Shown here: piece after piece, positions 8,427 to 17,255 of the stretch
How the letters are laid out: each line of letters opens with the position of its first letter
Numbering within the stretch: the first letter of the stretch is position 1
Source of the DNA: an uncultured Flavobacteriaceae bacterium
Lineage (GTDB): Bacteria; Bacteroidota; Bacteroidia; Flavobacteriales; Flavobacteriaceae
Assembly (NCBI GenBank): GCA_937929935.1
Contig: CALFUL010000020.1
Location: 1 to 57,709 of the forward strand
Length of the DNA stretch: 57,709 nucleotides
Direction: 5' to 3'
Translations under genes and position numbers: made by a program
The notes under the pieces: generated by a model
What the model saw: the letters and a program-made list of their open reading frames with translations, nothing else
What the model was told of the DNA's origin: nothing
Database searches by the model: none

Positions 8427-11222
8427 ATGGAAGAGAACGATGAAGATATAATACCCGCAGGGGATGAAGGCACATCAAATGAAGATTCAGGTGATGGCCT
8501 TAATGAAGACCAATCTAATGATGAAACTATAATACCTTCTGAAGATGAAGAAGGATTTTTTGATTCAGAAGAAAATGTAGAAGACCTTGAAGATGATGCT
8601 TTAACCAAGGTAACGGGTATGTATAAAGAGTGGTTTCTTGACTACGCTTCATACGTAATCTTAGAACGTGCTGTACCTGCCATTGAAGATGGCTTTAAGC
8701 CCGTGCAGCGTAGAATTATGCACGCGCTTAAAGAATTAGATGATGGGCGTTATAACAAAGTAGCCAATGTAGTTGGGCATACCATGCAGTACCACCCACA
8801 CGGTGATGCAAGTATTGCTGACGCCATGGTGCAAATGGGTCAGAAAGACCTATTGATTGATACACAAGGTAACTGGGGTAATATTCTTACCGGCGATAGA
8901 GCTGCAGCATCAAGATACATTGAAGCACGACTTTCTAAATTTGCTTTAGATGTTGTTTTTAGTCCGAAAATTACTGAGTGGCAACAATCATATGATGGAC
9001 GAAAAAAGGAGCCGGTAAATCTTCCGGTAATGTTTCCATTATTGTTAGCGCAAGGGGCTGAAGGTATAGCTGTAGGGCTTTCGACAAAAGTACTACCGCA
9101 TAACTTTCTTGAACTTATTGATGCCTCAATAAAGCATTTAAAGGGGCAACGATTTAAAATATATCCAGACTTTCCTACTTCAGGAATTATTGATGTTAGT
9201 AATTATCAAGATGGGGTACGCGGCGGAAAAATTCGAGTACGCGCTAAAATTTCTACTTTAAATAAAAATACAATTGTTATTAATGAGATTCCTTATGGTA
9301 CGAATACATCGTCTTTAATTGATTCCATCCTTAAGGCAAATGACAAAGGGAAGATAAAAGTTAAAAAGGTGGAGGATAATACTGCTGCCGATGTTGAGAT
9401 TTTGATTCATCTACCTTCAGGAATATCCCCAGATAAAACTATAGATGCGTTATACGCTTTTACATCATGTGAATCTTCAATCTCTCCTTTAGGATGTATT
9501 ATTGAAGATAATAAGCCACTTTTTATAGGGGTCACAGAAATGCTGAAACGTTCTACGGATGCCACTGTAGAATTATTGCGTCAGGAACTTGAAATACAGT
9601 TAGGTGAGTTAGAAAGTCAATGGCATGCAGCATCGCTAGAACGTATTTTTATTGAGAATAGAATTTACCGCGATATTGAAGAAGAAGAAACTTGGGAAGG
9701 TGTTATCAAGGCAATAGATAAAGGCTTAAAGCCGCACACCAAACATTTACGAAGACCAGTTACAGAAGAGGATATATTACGATTGACAGAAATCAAAATC
9801 AAGAAAATATCTAAATTCGATTTAGGTAAAGCGCAGCAACATCTTGATAATTTAGAAGAGAAAATTGCAGAAGTAAAGAATCACTTAGCGAACCTGGTTG
9901 ATTACGCAATTGCCTATTTCAAAAGACTAAAAGACACCTACGGTAAAGGAAGAGAACGCAAGTCTGAAATCAGAATTTTTGATGATATTGAAGCTACCAA
10001 AGTGGTCATGCGAAACACAAAACTTTATGTAAATAGAGAAGAAGGTTTTGTAGGCACCTCTTTAAAACGCGATGAATATGTGACTGATTGTGCTGATATT
10101 GATGATGTTATTGTCTTCACGAAAGAAGGTAATATGATGGTCACTAAGGTTGACTCTAAAACCTTCATTGGTAAAAATATTATATACGTTGCTGTTTTTA
10201 AGAAAAAAGACAAACGTACCACCTATAATATGATTTATAAGGATGGTAAAGGCGGACCTAGTTATATTAAACGTTTTAATGTAACCAGCATAACTAGAGA
10301 TAAGTTATACCCAATGGGCTCTGGCAAAGCAGGTACTGATGTGCTTTATTTTTCTGCCAACCCTAATGGAGAAGCTGAGGTTATTACTGTATTACTGCGC
10401 CAAGTAGGAAGCGTCAAAAAACTCAAGTGGGACCTCGATTTTTCTGATGTAATGATTAAGGGTAGGGGGTCAAAAGGAAATTTGGTAACCAAGTATTCTG
10501 TAAAAAGAATAGAATTAAAAGAGAAAGGGCTTTCAACACTTAAACCTCGTAAACTTTGGTTTGATGATACTGTACAAAGACTGAATATAGATGAACGCGG
10601 AGAGTTACTGGGCGAGTTCACAAGTGAAGATCGATTGCTTATTGTTGATCAAAAAGGTGTTATTAAAACAGTAACACCAGAATTAACTTTGCGATTTAGT
10701 GATGAAATGATTGTACTCGAGAAGTGGGAACCTGAAAAACCAATAGCTGCGATTTACTTTGAAGGTGAAAAAGAAATATTTTATGTGAAACGTTTTTTAA
10801 TCGATAATCCAGATCGAGTAGAGTCGATTATTACAGAACACCCAAAATCATATTTAGAAAAAGTCTTTACAGATCATCGACCTAGAGTTGAGATTGTTTT
10901 TGGTAAGAAGCGAGGAAAAGATAGATTAGATAACCTAGAGATAGATTTAGAACAATTTATTTCAATTAAGGGTATATCAGCCATGGGTAATCAACTTACC
11001 AAAGACAAAGTTTTAGAAATCAATGCTTTAGAGCCATTACCATATCAAAAACCAGAACCAATTGAGACTAATGAAATTGAAGTTGTTGATGAAGAAAACG
11101 TGGTGACTCAAGAACTTTCAGTAGAACCTGCCAAACCTGAAAAATTGCGTACTGAAAAACCAAAGAATACCCTTAAAGATAAATTAGATAATGATGATGA
11201 AGGTCAAACAACTTTGTTTTAA
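8427..11222 (+). CDS. parC: DNA topoisomerase IV subunit A
   Basis: This 931-residue breakage-reunion subunit is the partner of the ParE encoded just upstream. The winged-helix core has KPVQRRIMHAL and the catalytic tyrosine in RYIEARLS (Tyr164). The coiled-coil tower lies at about 400-520 and a beta-pinwheel-like C-terminal domain follows. The first 58 residues are an extension rich in Asp, Glu and Ser ahead of the conserved core. A charged, probably disordered tail of about 70 residues ends the protein. Pairing with a topoisomerase-IV-type ParE argues for ParC over GyrA. Confidence 0.93.
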   Translation: MEENDEDIIPAGDEGTSNEDSGDGLNEDQSNDETIIPSEDEEGFFDSEENVEDLEDDALTKVTGMYKEWFLDYASYVILERAVPAIEDGFKPVQRRIMHALKELDDGRYNKVANVVGHTMQYHPHGDASIADAMVQMGQKDLLIDTQGNWGNILTGDRAAASRYIEARLSKFALDVVFSPKITEWQQSYDGRKKEPVNLPVMFPLLLAQGAEGIAVGLSTKVLPHNFLELIDASIKHLKGQRFKIYPDFPTSGIIDVSNYQDGVRGGKIRVRAKISTLNKNTIVINEIPYGTNTSSLIDSILKANDKGKIKVKKVEDNTAADVEILIHLPSGISPDKTIDALYAFTSCESSISPLGCIIEDNKPLFIGVTEMLKRSTDATVELLRQELEIQLGELESQWHAASLERIFIENRIYRDIEEEETWEGVIKAIDKGLKPHTKHLRRPVTEEDILRLTEIKIKKISKFDLGKAQQHLDNLEEKIAEVKNHLANLVDYAIAYFKRLKDTYGKGRERKSEIRIFDDIEATKVVMRNTKLYVNREEGFVGTSLKRDEYVTDCADIDDVIVFTKEGNMMVTKVDSKTFIGKNIIYVAVFKKKDKRTTYNMIYKDGKGGPSYIKRFNVTSITRDKLYPMGSGKAGTDVLYFSANPNGEAEVITVLLRQVGSVKKLKWDLDFSDVMIKGRGSKGNLVTKYSVKRIELKEKGLSTLKPRKLWFDDTVQRLNIDERGELLGEFTSEDRLLIVDQKGVIKTVTPELTLRFSDEMIVLEKWEPEKPIAAIYFEGEKEIFYVKRFLIDNPDRVESIITEHPKSYLEKVFTDHRPRVEIVFGKKRGKDRLDNLEIDLEQFISIKGISAMGNQLTKDKVLEINALEPLPYQKPEPIETNEIEVVDEENVVTQELSVEPAKPEKLRTEKPKNTLKDKLDNDDEGQTTLF

Positions 11223-11225
11223 AGC

Positions 11226-11657
11226 ATGAAGAATTTTTTTACTGAATTTAAAAATTTTGCGGTTAAAGGTAATATGGTTGATATGGCCATTGGTATTATA
11301 ATTGGTGCTTCATTTAATGCCGTTGTAAATACTTTAGTCAAAAAAATAATTTTGCCTCCATTATCAATTTTAACGGGTGGATTAGATTTTTCAGAGCTAA
11401 AATTTGTGCTTCAAGAAGGCAATGAGTTTCTACCTGAAGTAGCCATTGGTTACGGCGATCTTTTCAATGTGCTTATTGACTTTTTAATTATAGCACTGAC
11501 TATTTTTATGGTTATCAAGGGTATGAATCGTTTTAGAAATGAAGCAGAAGATATTACCAATGACAAAGTAGAAACGCCTAAAGATATTGAGTTACTTTCT
11601 AGAATTGAACACTTACTTGAAGAGCAGAACAAACTCTTAAAACAAAACAATGGTTAG
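11226..11657 (+). CDS. mscL: Large-conductance mechanosensitive channel MscL
   Basis: This 143-residue inner-membrane channel opens under membrane tension and vents solutes during osmotic downshock. The N-terminal amphipathic helix FFTEFKNFAVKGNMVDMAIG leads into TM1 (about 15-43), a periplasmic loop, TM2 (about 75-98) and a charged cytoplasmic helix ending in LLEEQNKLLKQN. The length matches the family. It starts three bases after the parC stop codon, so it is probably co-transcribed with parE-parC. Confidence 0.95.
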   Translation: MKNFFTEFKNFAVKGNMVDMAIGIIIGASFNAVVNTLVKKIILPPLSILTGGLDFSELKFVLQEGNEFLPEVAIGYGDLFNVLIDFLIIALTIFMVIKGMNRFRNEAEDITNDKVETPKDIELLSRIEHLLEEQNKLLKQNNG

Positions 11658-11718
11658 CACTCTGTTGAATCATTCTTTCTTAACGCTGCTTAAAAGCCAC
11701 AAAACGTTTAACAAGTTG

Positions 11719-11747
11719 TTTGATGGTTTGCGGAATACTTATATTTA
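11719..11747 (+). promoter_or_regulatory. Candidate promoter for the sterol-desaturase family gene
   Basis: TTTG at 11719-11722 and TATATTTA at 11740-11747 are separated by 17 bases. The -7 box has one mismatch to TAnnTTTG. The start codon lies about 20 bases downstream at 11766. Confidence 0.45.
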
Positions 11748-11765
11748 CAATTCTTAAAACTCTCA

Positions 11766-12731
11766 ATGGATTTAACTAACCCGCTCATTTATGGAGCACC
11801 TGCTTTTATTGCTTTTATTTTAGCTGAAATAGCCTACAGTCATTCGCATGATAATAAAGAACTTTATGTTTGGAAAGACTTTTTGGCAAGCGGTGCAATG
11901 GGTATTGGCTCAGCCATTATAGGCCCGCTATTAAAAGTAACCTTATTAATTGTTGTATTTAATTGGGCTTTTGAATTGTTTAATCCGGTTGTAGATGTTG
12001 CAACGGGGGCGCGTAGAAATATATTGGGTTATAATACATTTGGTTTTGAATGGTATATCTTTTTACTAGCACAATTAGCTGATGATTTTACCTATTATTG
12101 GTTTCATCGCGCCAATCATGAAATAAGAGTTTTATGGGCAGCTCATATAGTACATCATTCATCAGATCATTTTAATTTAGGTACCGCCATTCGTAATGGT
12201 TGGTTTACATTATTATACAAACCTTTCTTTTATATGTGGATGCCTGCCATTGGTTTTCCTGTAGAAATTGTGATTTTTGCTTTGGCTATTGAATCTTTTT
12301 GGCAATTTCAATTACACACACAGTATGTACCCAAGATGGGATGGATTGAAAAGATATTTAATACCCACACAATGCATCAAGTGCATCATGCACAAAATGT
12401 TGAGTATTTAGATAAGAATCACGGTGGTTTTTTAAACTTTTTTGATAAAATATTTGGTACATGGAAAGAGTTAGACGATGATACTGAAGTTAAATTTGGT
12501 GTAATTCATGCGCCTGAGTCGTATAACCCTCTGGTTATTCTTACCCACGAGTATAAGGATATATGGAACGACATGAAGAAATCGCCAAAATTGAAGCATA
12601 AGTTTATGTATGTATTTGGGCCTCCAGGATGGAGTCATGATGGAAGTACCATGACCGTTAAACAACAGCAGCGTTTGTTTGAAGCTCAAAAGAACGCCAA
12701 TCCTGAAATGACTTTTCAAAGACCTAACTAA
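11766..12731 (+). CDS. Sterol desaturase / fatty acid hydroxylase superfamily protein
   Basis: This 321-residue membrane protein probably acts as a di-iron hydroxylase or desaturase on a lipid. Its histidine clusters are HRANH (114-118), HIVHHSSDH (127-135), His184 and HTMHQVHH (201-208), the pattern of the fatty acid hydroxylase superfamily. Several hydrophobic segments surround them (about 10-25, 50-70, 95-112, 150-180). The C-terminal 60 residues are soluble. The substrate cannot be read from the sequence; in Bacteroidota such enzymes are often labelled sterol desaturase although sterols are absent. It seems to be transcribed alone and converges on a small lipoprotein gene one base away. 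Confidence 0.9.
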   Translation: MDLTNPLIYGAPAFIAFILAEIAYSHSHDNKELYVWKDFLASGAMGIGSAIIGPLLKVTLLIVVFNWAFELFNPVVDVATGARRNILGYNTFGFEWYIFLLAQLADDFTYYWFHRANHEIRVLWAAHIVHHSSDHFNLGTAIRNGWFTLLYKPFFYMWMPAIGFPVEIVIFALAIESFWQFQLHTQYVPKMGWIEKIFNTHTMHQVHHAQNVEYLDKNHGGFLNFFDKIFGTWKELDDDTEVKFGVIHAPESYNPLVILTHEYKDIWNDMKKSPKLKHKFMYVFGPPGWSHDGSTMTVKQQQRLFEAQKNANPEMTFQRPN

Positions 12732-12732
12732 A

Positions 12733-13173
12733 TTATTCTGGTCGGGGTATGGTAATAACCACTACTGATGATTCATCGCCATTAGCAGCTTCATAGGTAA
12801 ATTCACAAGAAATAATACTATTATCTAAGCCCCAGCAATATCCATTTGATACCGTAAGCGAATTACCACTTCTATTTGTTAAGAGTGATAGTTTTCTTGT
12901 ATTAGGTTCTTCATAGTTCCATTCTGTATCTTCAGGAAGTTTCCATCTAGATTGTAAAATTAAATTACCGCTATTAGGTACGCTACCGTTGAATGTGACT
13001 TGTAAACTCGCTAGACCATTCACATCATTTGGCGGACCGCAAATTTCTCCGACATTATCCCAACTTAAAACAACAGCTGACACAATACTATCGCCTGTTG
13101 CAGCTTTGGGTTCTTTGTCTTTTGTACAAGAAAGGCTTACAATCAATACTATAAAGAATACATACTTTTTCAT
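12733..13173 (-). CDS. Small predicted lipoprotein of unknown function
   Basis: The product is 146 residues with a lipoprotein signal peptide: MKK, a hydrophobic run and a lipobox ending at Cys16 (IVSLSC), followed by Thr-Lys-Asp. The mature part is about 130 residues, probably all beta, with three further Cys that could form disulfides. I do not recognise the family. The gene stops one base from the end of the convergent desaturase gene, and it has its own 160-base upstream region ahead of terC. Confidence 0.75.
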   Translation of the reverse strand: MKKYVFFIVLIVSLSCTKDKEPKAATGDSIVSAVVLSWDNVGEICGPPNDVNGLASLQVTFNGSVPNSGNLILQSRWKLPEDTEWNYEEPNTRKLSLLTNRSGNSLTVSNGYCWGLDNSIISCEFTYEAANGDESSVVVITIPRPE

Positions 13174-13335
13174 TTGCAGGGTTCTTTAAAATAATTGTGA
13201 AAATAATCATTCACAAAATTTGACCTTAAATATACAAACCAAGCACGAAAATTCTTAATTAAAATAATGTTAATTCTTCAAATTAGGCTAAAATTAGCCA
13301 TGACACCTTAATTATGGAGTACTATTTGTATGTAT

Positions 13336-14154
13336 TTAATCTTCAGAAGGCACTTCTTTTATTTCAGACTTGGTATTCTTTTTCATCCTTAAATCTAAGA
13401 ACTCGACTAGTAATGAGAAGGCTATTGCAAAGTATAAGTATCCTTTTGGTATAACTCCAACTTCGTTACCAAATACTACAAGATGACCTATATGTGCTGC
13501 TTCAGTAATAAGCATAAATCCTATTAAAATTAAGAAAGAGAGTCCTAATATTTGAATTGAAGGGTGCTTGTTCACAAATTCGCCAACTGGGTTTGCGAAA
13601 AGCATCATTATAACTACTGAAATAACAACGGCAATAATCATTAAAATTAAAGCATCATTTGGGTTAGGAGAAATACCATTGGTCATACCAATTGCAGTTA
13701 AAATAGAATCGAATGAAAATACAATGTTTATCATGGTAATTTGAATGATGGCTTTAGTCAATGTGTCAGATCTTCCCTTTTTCACTTCAACTTCATCATG
13801 ACCTTTATGTTCAACTTTTTCGTGAATTTCACGTGTACTTTTGTACAATAAAAAGAGTCCCCCAACAAATAAAATCAATGCTTGCCCGCTGATACCTCCA
13901 GAAATCCAATCCATATCAAAAACCCAAAAAGGTTTTTTCATAGCCGTTAGCCATGTAATACCAAATAATAATACAATACGCATAACCATTGCTAAAACGA
14001 GTCCGATACTTGTTGCCTTTTTGCGTAGCTTTTCAGGTAATTTACCTGCGGCAATTGAAATAAATATGATGTTATCAATACCTAAAATAATTTCTAAAAA
14101 AGTAAGTGTTAATAGGGCGATCCAAGCATCTGGGTTAGCGAAAATTTCGAACAT
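13336..14154 (-). CDS. TerC family integral membrane protein
   Basis: This 272-residue protein has about seven membrane segments. Two intramembrane acidic motifs define the TerC fold: LEIILGIDNIIF (Asp27) and NIVFSFDSILTAIG (Asp149). A hydrophilic, His/Glu/Lys-rich loop lies at about 106-130. TerC-family proteins have been linked to metal-ion export, notably manganese during protein secretion; that role is family knowledge, not visible here. The gene follows a small lipoprotein gene by 19 bases in the same direction, so the two may share a transcript. Confidence 0.92.
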   Translation of the reverse strand: MFEIFANPDAWIALLTLTFLEIILGIDNIIFISIAAGKLPEKLRKKATSIGLVLAMVMRIVLLFGITWLTAMKKPFWVFDMDWISGGISGQALILFVGGLFLLYKSTREIHEKVEHKGHDEVEVKKGRSDTLTKAIIQITMINIVFSFDSILTAIGMTNGISPNPNDALILMIIAVVISVVIMMLFANPVGEFVNKHPSIQILGLSFLILIGFMLITEAAHIGHLVVFGNEVGVIPKGYLYFAIAFSLLVEFLDLRMKKNTKSEIKEVPSED

Positions 14155-14173
14155 AATACAAGAAGATTAGTGG

Positions 14174-14551
14174 TTATTTAGTTTTAATGACGGTTCCTTT
14201 TTCCTTTTTAGCTTTACCTACAAAGCTATATTCAAAAGTATAGGAATTATCTTTTGTTGACAATATTTTAAAATGAATAGGTTTTTCTTCAGCTCTATTT
14301 TTAGGATTCAAATTTTTACCAATGTACTCGCAATCATTGATCCATCGAATTGAAAATGAATCTATTTGTTTTTCAAAATAGTTGATTTCTAAATCATCTT
14401 CACGAACAAAGGTTGTGCTTACTTCTTCGCCATCAATAATTGAAGTAAAACTAAATTCTCCGTTTTTAAAATCTTTACAATTGCGTTCTGAAGTATTGCA
14501 ACCAGAAATTACAAATAAGAAAAAGGGATATAGGATGATTTTTAGATTCAT
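14174..14551 (-). CDS. Small predicted lipoprotein of unknown function
   Basis: The product is 125 residues with a lipobox ending at Cys18 (FVISGC), followed by Asn-Thr-Ser. The mature domain of about 105 residues has two further Cys and is probably a beta-sandwich. I do not recognise the family. It lies 19 bases upstream of terC and is divergent from an M14 peptidase gene. Confidence 0.75.
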   Translation of the reverse strand: MNLKIILYPFFLFVISGCNTSERNCKDFKNGEFSFTSIIDGEEVSTTFVREDDLEINYFEKQIDSFSIRWINDCEYIGKNLNPKNRAEEKPIHFKILSTKDNSYTFEYSFVGKAKKEKGTVIKTK

Positions 14552-14597
14552 TACTGCAAAATAATAAAAAGGTAAAGAGCATTCATAGCTTTAGTGT

Positions 14598-14605
14598 TAT
14601 TTTTG
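14598..14605 (+). promoter_or_regulatory. Candidate -7 element for the M14 peptidase gene
   Basis: TATTTTTG is an exact TAnnTTTG match 21 bases before the ATG at 14626. No good TTTG element lies at the expected distance upstream. Confidence 0.35.
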
Positions 14606-14625
14606 ACTAAAGTTTTACAGTGGTT

Positions 14626-15720
14626 ATGATTTCAAAAAATAAATATGATGAAATTAGAGAAGATTCTATTACAGGTAGGTATGTGAGCCTTGATCACGTG
14701 ATGCCGTTTTACATGAATAAGTTAAAAAATGATGCCATAGAAGTTCTCGGAAAATCAGTTGAAGAACGTCTTATTCATTGTGTTACTATGGGTTCAGGGC
14801 CTATTAAAATTTTGATGTGGTCACAAATGCACGGTAATGAGTCAACCACCACAAAAGCAGTTTTAGATCTTCTTAATTATTTAAAAACCGATCAGCCTAA
14901 CGCTAAGCTTATTCGTAGTACTTGTACCCTTAAAATACTACCAATCTTAAACCCTGATGGGGCTCATGCGTATACTCGTGTCAATGCGAATCAAATTGAT
15001 TTGAATAGAGATGCTCAAGATAGGTCACAACCTGAGAGTTTGATATTACGTACTTTATTTGATTCTTTTCAGCCTGATTATTGTTTTAATTTACATGACC
15101 AGCGTACCATATTTAATGTGGGCAAAAGCTCGAAACCAGCAACAGTTTCTTTTTTAGCACCTGCATTTAATGAAGTTCGCAGCATCAATGACAATAGGAG
15201 AAAAAGCATGCAACTTATTGTGGCCATGAATCAACAATTGCAAAAATTGATTCCGGGTCAGGTAGGACGTTATGATGATTCTTTTAACGCAAATTGCGTT
15301 GGCGATACTTTTCAAATGCAGGGGGTGTCAACCATACTTTTCGAAGCAGGGCATTTTAAAGAAGATTACAAGCGAGAAAAAACAAGAGCATATATTTTTC
15401 AAGCAGTACTGATGGCTTTACACACTGTTTCAGAAAGTAATTTAGAAGAATTCTCATCTGATGACTATTTTGAAATTCCTGAAAATCAGAAATTGTTTTT
15501 TGATGTGCTCATTCGTAATGCGAATAAAGTAAACACGAAGTATACTAATGATATAGGCGTCTTATTTAAAGAAACTCTTGTTAATGAAGAGATTCAATTT
15601 ATTGCTCATATTGAAAAGATGGGCGATTTATCAAACTTTTTTGGTCATAAAAATTATGATTGCACGCTTGAAAAAGATTGCATTGAATTGAAAAAGAGCG
15701 ACCTATGGAAAAGCATATGA
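14626..15720 (+). CDS. M14-family zinc carboxypeptidase-like protein
   Basis: This protein of about 364 residues is a predicted zinc metallopeptidase, probably cytoplasmic because no signal peptide is visible. The zinc ligands are His69 and Glu72 in HGNE and His157 in NLHDQ. The substrate-binding stretch NPDGAHAYTRVNANQIDLNRD and the catalytic Glu240 in FEAGH follow M14 spacing. The last 120 residues form a separate domain without known motifs. An in-frame GTG six bases upstream (14620) is an alternative start; I chose the ATG. Its substrate is unknown. It precedes an AsnC-type regulator gene by about 110 bases. Confidence 0.85.
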   Translation: MISKNKYDEIREDSITGRYVSLDHVMPFYMNKLKNDAIEVLGKSVEERLIHCVTMGSGPIKILMWSQMHGNESTTTKAVLDLLNYLKTDQPNAKLIRSTCTLKILPILNPDGAHAYTRVNANQIDLNRDAQDRSQPESLILRTLFDSFQPDYCFNLHDQRTIFNVGKSSKPATVSFLAPAFNEVRSINDNRRKSMQLIVAMNQQLQKLIPGQVGRYDDSFNANCVGDTFQMQGVSTILFEAGHFKEDYKREKTRAYIFQAVLMALHTVSESNLEEFSSDDYFEIPENQKLFFDVLIRNANKVNTKYTNDIGVLFKETLVNEEIQFIAHIEKMGDLSNFFGHKNYDCTLEKDCIELKKSDLWKSI

Positions 15721-15734
15721 TTTTGAATTATTTA

Positions 15735-15770
15735 TTACAAAACATCGTTTTTGTTGCATTTTTGTTGTAA
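15735..15770 (+). promoter_or_regulatory. Possible operator: spaced inverted repeat upstream of the AsnC-type gene
   Basis: TTACAA (15735-15740) and TTGTAA (15765-15770) are exact reverse complements 24 bases apart, with two TTTTTGTTG direct repeats between them. Lrp/AsnC proteins commonly autoregulate by binding spaced palindromes near their own promoter; use of this site is inferred. Confidence 0.35.
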
Positions 15771-15831
15771 AAAGTCAATTTTCATTGAATATTTTTCTTC
15801 TTTTCACTATTTTTACATTAAATATTTTTTT

Positions 15832-16311
15832 ATGGCAAAAGTTAAATTAGACGATATTGATCACCAGATTTTAGACATGTTGATTGATAATACAAGAACT
15901 CCATTTACTGATATAGCGAAGAAACTTTTGATTTCAGCTGGTACCGTGCATGTTAGAGTAAAAAAGATGGAGGAAGCCGGAATCATAAAAGGATCCTCAT
16001 TAACCTTAGATTATATAAAATTAGGATATTCATTCATTGCGTACGTAGGTATCTTTCTTGAAAAAACGCATCAGACAAAATTTGTTTTAGAGCGTTTACA
16101 GCAAATACCAAACGTGACAGTAGCTCATATTACAACAGGTAAATTCAATATCTTTTGTAAGATTCGCGCCAAAGATACCAACCATGCTAAAAATATCATT
16201 TTTGAGATTGATGATATCGATGGTATAAGCAGGACTGAAACAATGATTTCTTTAGAAGAAAGTATTAACGACAAGAAAAGATTAATGCATTTCATTTTTA
16301 ATGAGTTATAA
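15832..16311 (+). CDS. Lrp/AsnC family transcriptional regulator
   Basis: This is a 159-residue feast/famine regulator. The N-terminal helix-turn-helix (about 4-50) includes DDIDHQILDMLIDNTRTPF and ISAGTVHVRVKKMEEAGII. The RAM ligand-binding domain (about 65-150) follows and should form the octameric amino-acid sensor. MAKVKLDDID is the usual N-terminus, so the start is the ATG at 15832 and not an in-frame ATG 27 codons upstream inside an AT-rich leader. The target genes cannot be told from this window. A DinB gene starts four bases after its stop. Confidence 0.92.
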   Translation: MAKVKLDDIDHQILDMLIDNTRTPFTDIAKKLLISAGTVHVRVKKMEEAGIIKGSSLTLDYIKLGYSFIAYVGIFLEKTHQTKFVLERLQQIPNVTVAHITTGKFNIFCKIRAKDTNHAKNIIFEIDDIDGISRTETMISLEESINDKKRLMHFIFNEL

Positions 16312-16315
16312 AAGA

Positions 16316-16831
16316 ATGAAAACATCAGATTTAAATACAGATCATTACAATTCATATTACCAGCAATATATTGATAAAGTCAGAGATGCAGATTTGCTCG
16401 ATATTTTACAAAAGCAAGCTGCCAACTTTCCAAAATTTATTGAGAATATTCCTGAGGATAAAATGAACTATAGTTATGCTGAAGGCAAATGGTCAGTTGC
16501 CATGGCTTTGCAGCATATCATTGATACTGAACGAGTTTTTCAATATAGGGCGTTGCGTTTTTCTAGACATGATAAAACGCCTTTACCAGGTTTTGATCAA
16601 GATTTATTTGTTGCTGAAGTTGATGTGAGTGGTAAATCAAAATCTGACTTTATAGAAGAGTATAATGCAACACGTAATGCAACCATATCACTTTTCAAAA
16701 GCTTCAATGATGAAACATTAAAACAACACGGAATTGCAAGCGATGCACCCTCAAGTGTTGCTTCACTAGGGTTTATTATTGGCGGACACCAAAGACATCA
16801 TCGAGATATTATAAGAGAAAGATATTTTTAG
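16316..16831 (+). CDS. DinB-family protein (putative metal-dependent enzyme)
   Basis: This protein of about 171 residues has the four-helix DinB/YfiT fold. The histidines that usually bind metal are present in LQHIIDTE and in the C-terminal GGHQRHHRDII. Members include bacillithiol or mycothiol transferases, but many have no known activity. The ATG at 16316 follows the AsnC-type stop by four bases; an upstream codon at 16301 would overlap that gene. The 3' end overlaps the convergent gene at 16828 by four bases. Confidence 0.85.
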   Translation: MKTSDLNTDHYNSYYQQYIDKVRDADLLDILQKQAANFPKFIENIPEDKMNYSYAEGKWSVAMALQHIIDTERVFQYRALRFSRHDKTPLPGFDQDLFVAEVDVSGKSKSDFIEEYNATRNATISLFKSFNDETLKQHGIASDAPSSVASLGFIIGGHQRHHRDIIRERYF

Positions 16832-17163
16832 TCTTGATTTGACTCTTCGTCAGCCTCATCATGTGAATTGAATTCTGATTCTATTTCTTTCGCTTCAGCT
16901 TCTTCTAGAACAGCCTCTTCAGTGATTTCTAATTCCTTTTCAATTGAATCTTCAAAATTTGAAATAAAGTCAGAAAGGCTTTTGCTAATTTTTACTAAAT
17001 AAAGTGTTTCAGGAGTTTGAATTTCAACAGCTTCAATGAAATCTCCTTTTGCATTTCTAAAGGCAATGATATCATTGTCTCCGTATCCGTCAGGATATGT
17101 TTCAATTAGAAGCGTCGCTAATTCTCGGTCTAACTTCTTGTAGTCTACTAGTTTACGTAGCAT
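16828..17163 (-). CDS. Conserved hypothetical protein with acidic tail
   Basis: The 111-residue soluble protein has no signal peptide or membrane segment. Residues 1-75 look folded, starting MLRKLVDYKKLDRELATLL, and the last 35 are almost all Glu, Asp, Ser and Ala, probably disordered. I do not recognise a domain. It lies downstream of aroB in the same direction and overlaps the end of the convergent dinB-like gene by four bases. Confidence 0.7.
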   Translation of the reverse strand: MLRKLVDYKKLDRELATLLIETYPDGYGDNDIIAFRNAKGDFIEAVEIQTPETLYLVKISKSLSDFISNFEDSIEKELEITEEAVLEEAEAKEIESEFNSHDEADEESNQD

Positions 17164-17255
17164 AGTTGGTTGATTTGGTTATTTAAATCTAAACTATGTT
17201 TTTTCTACGTTCACACATTAAAAGAGTTGTAAATACTCTTTTTTAGTATATGAAG

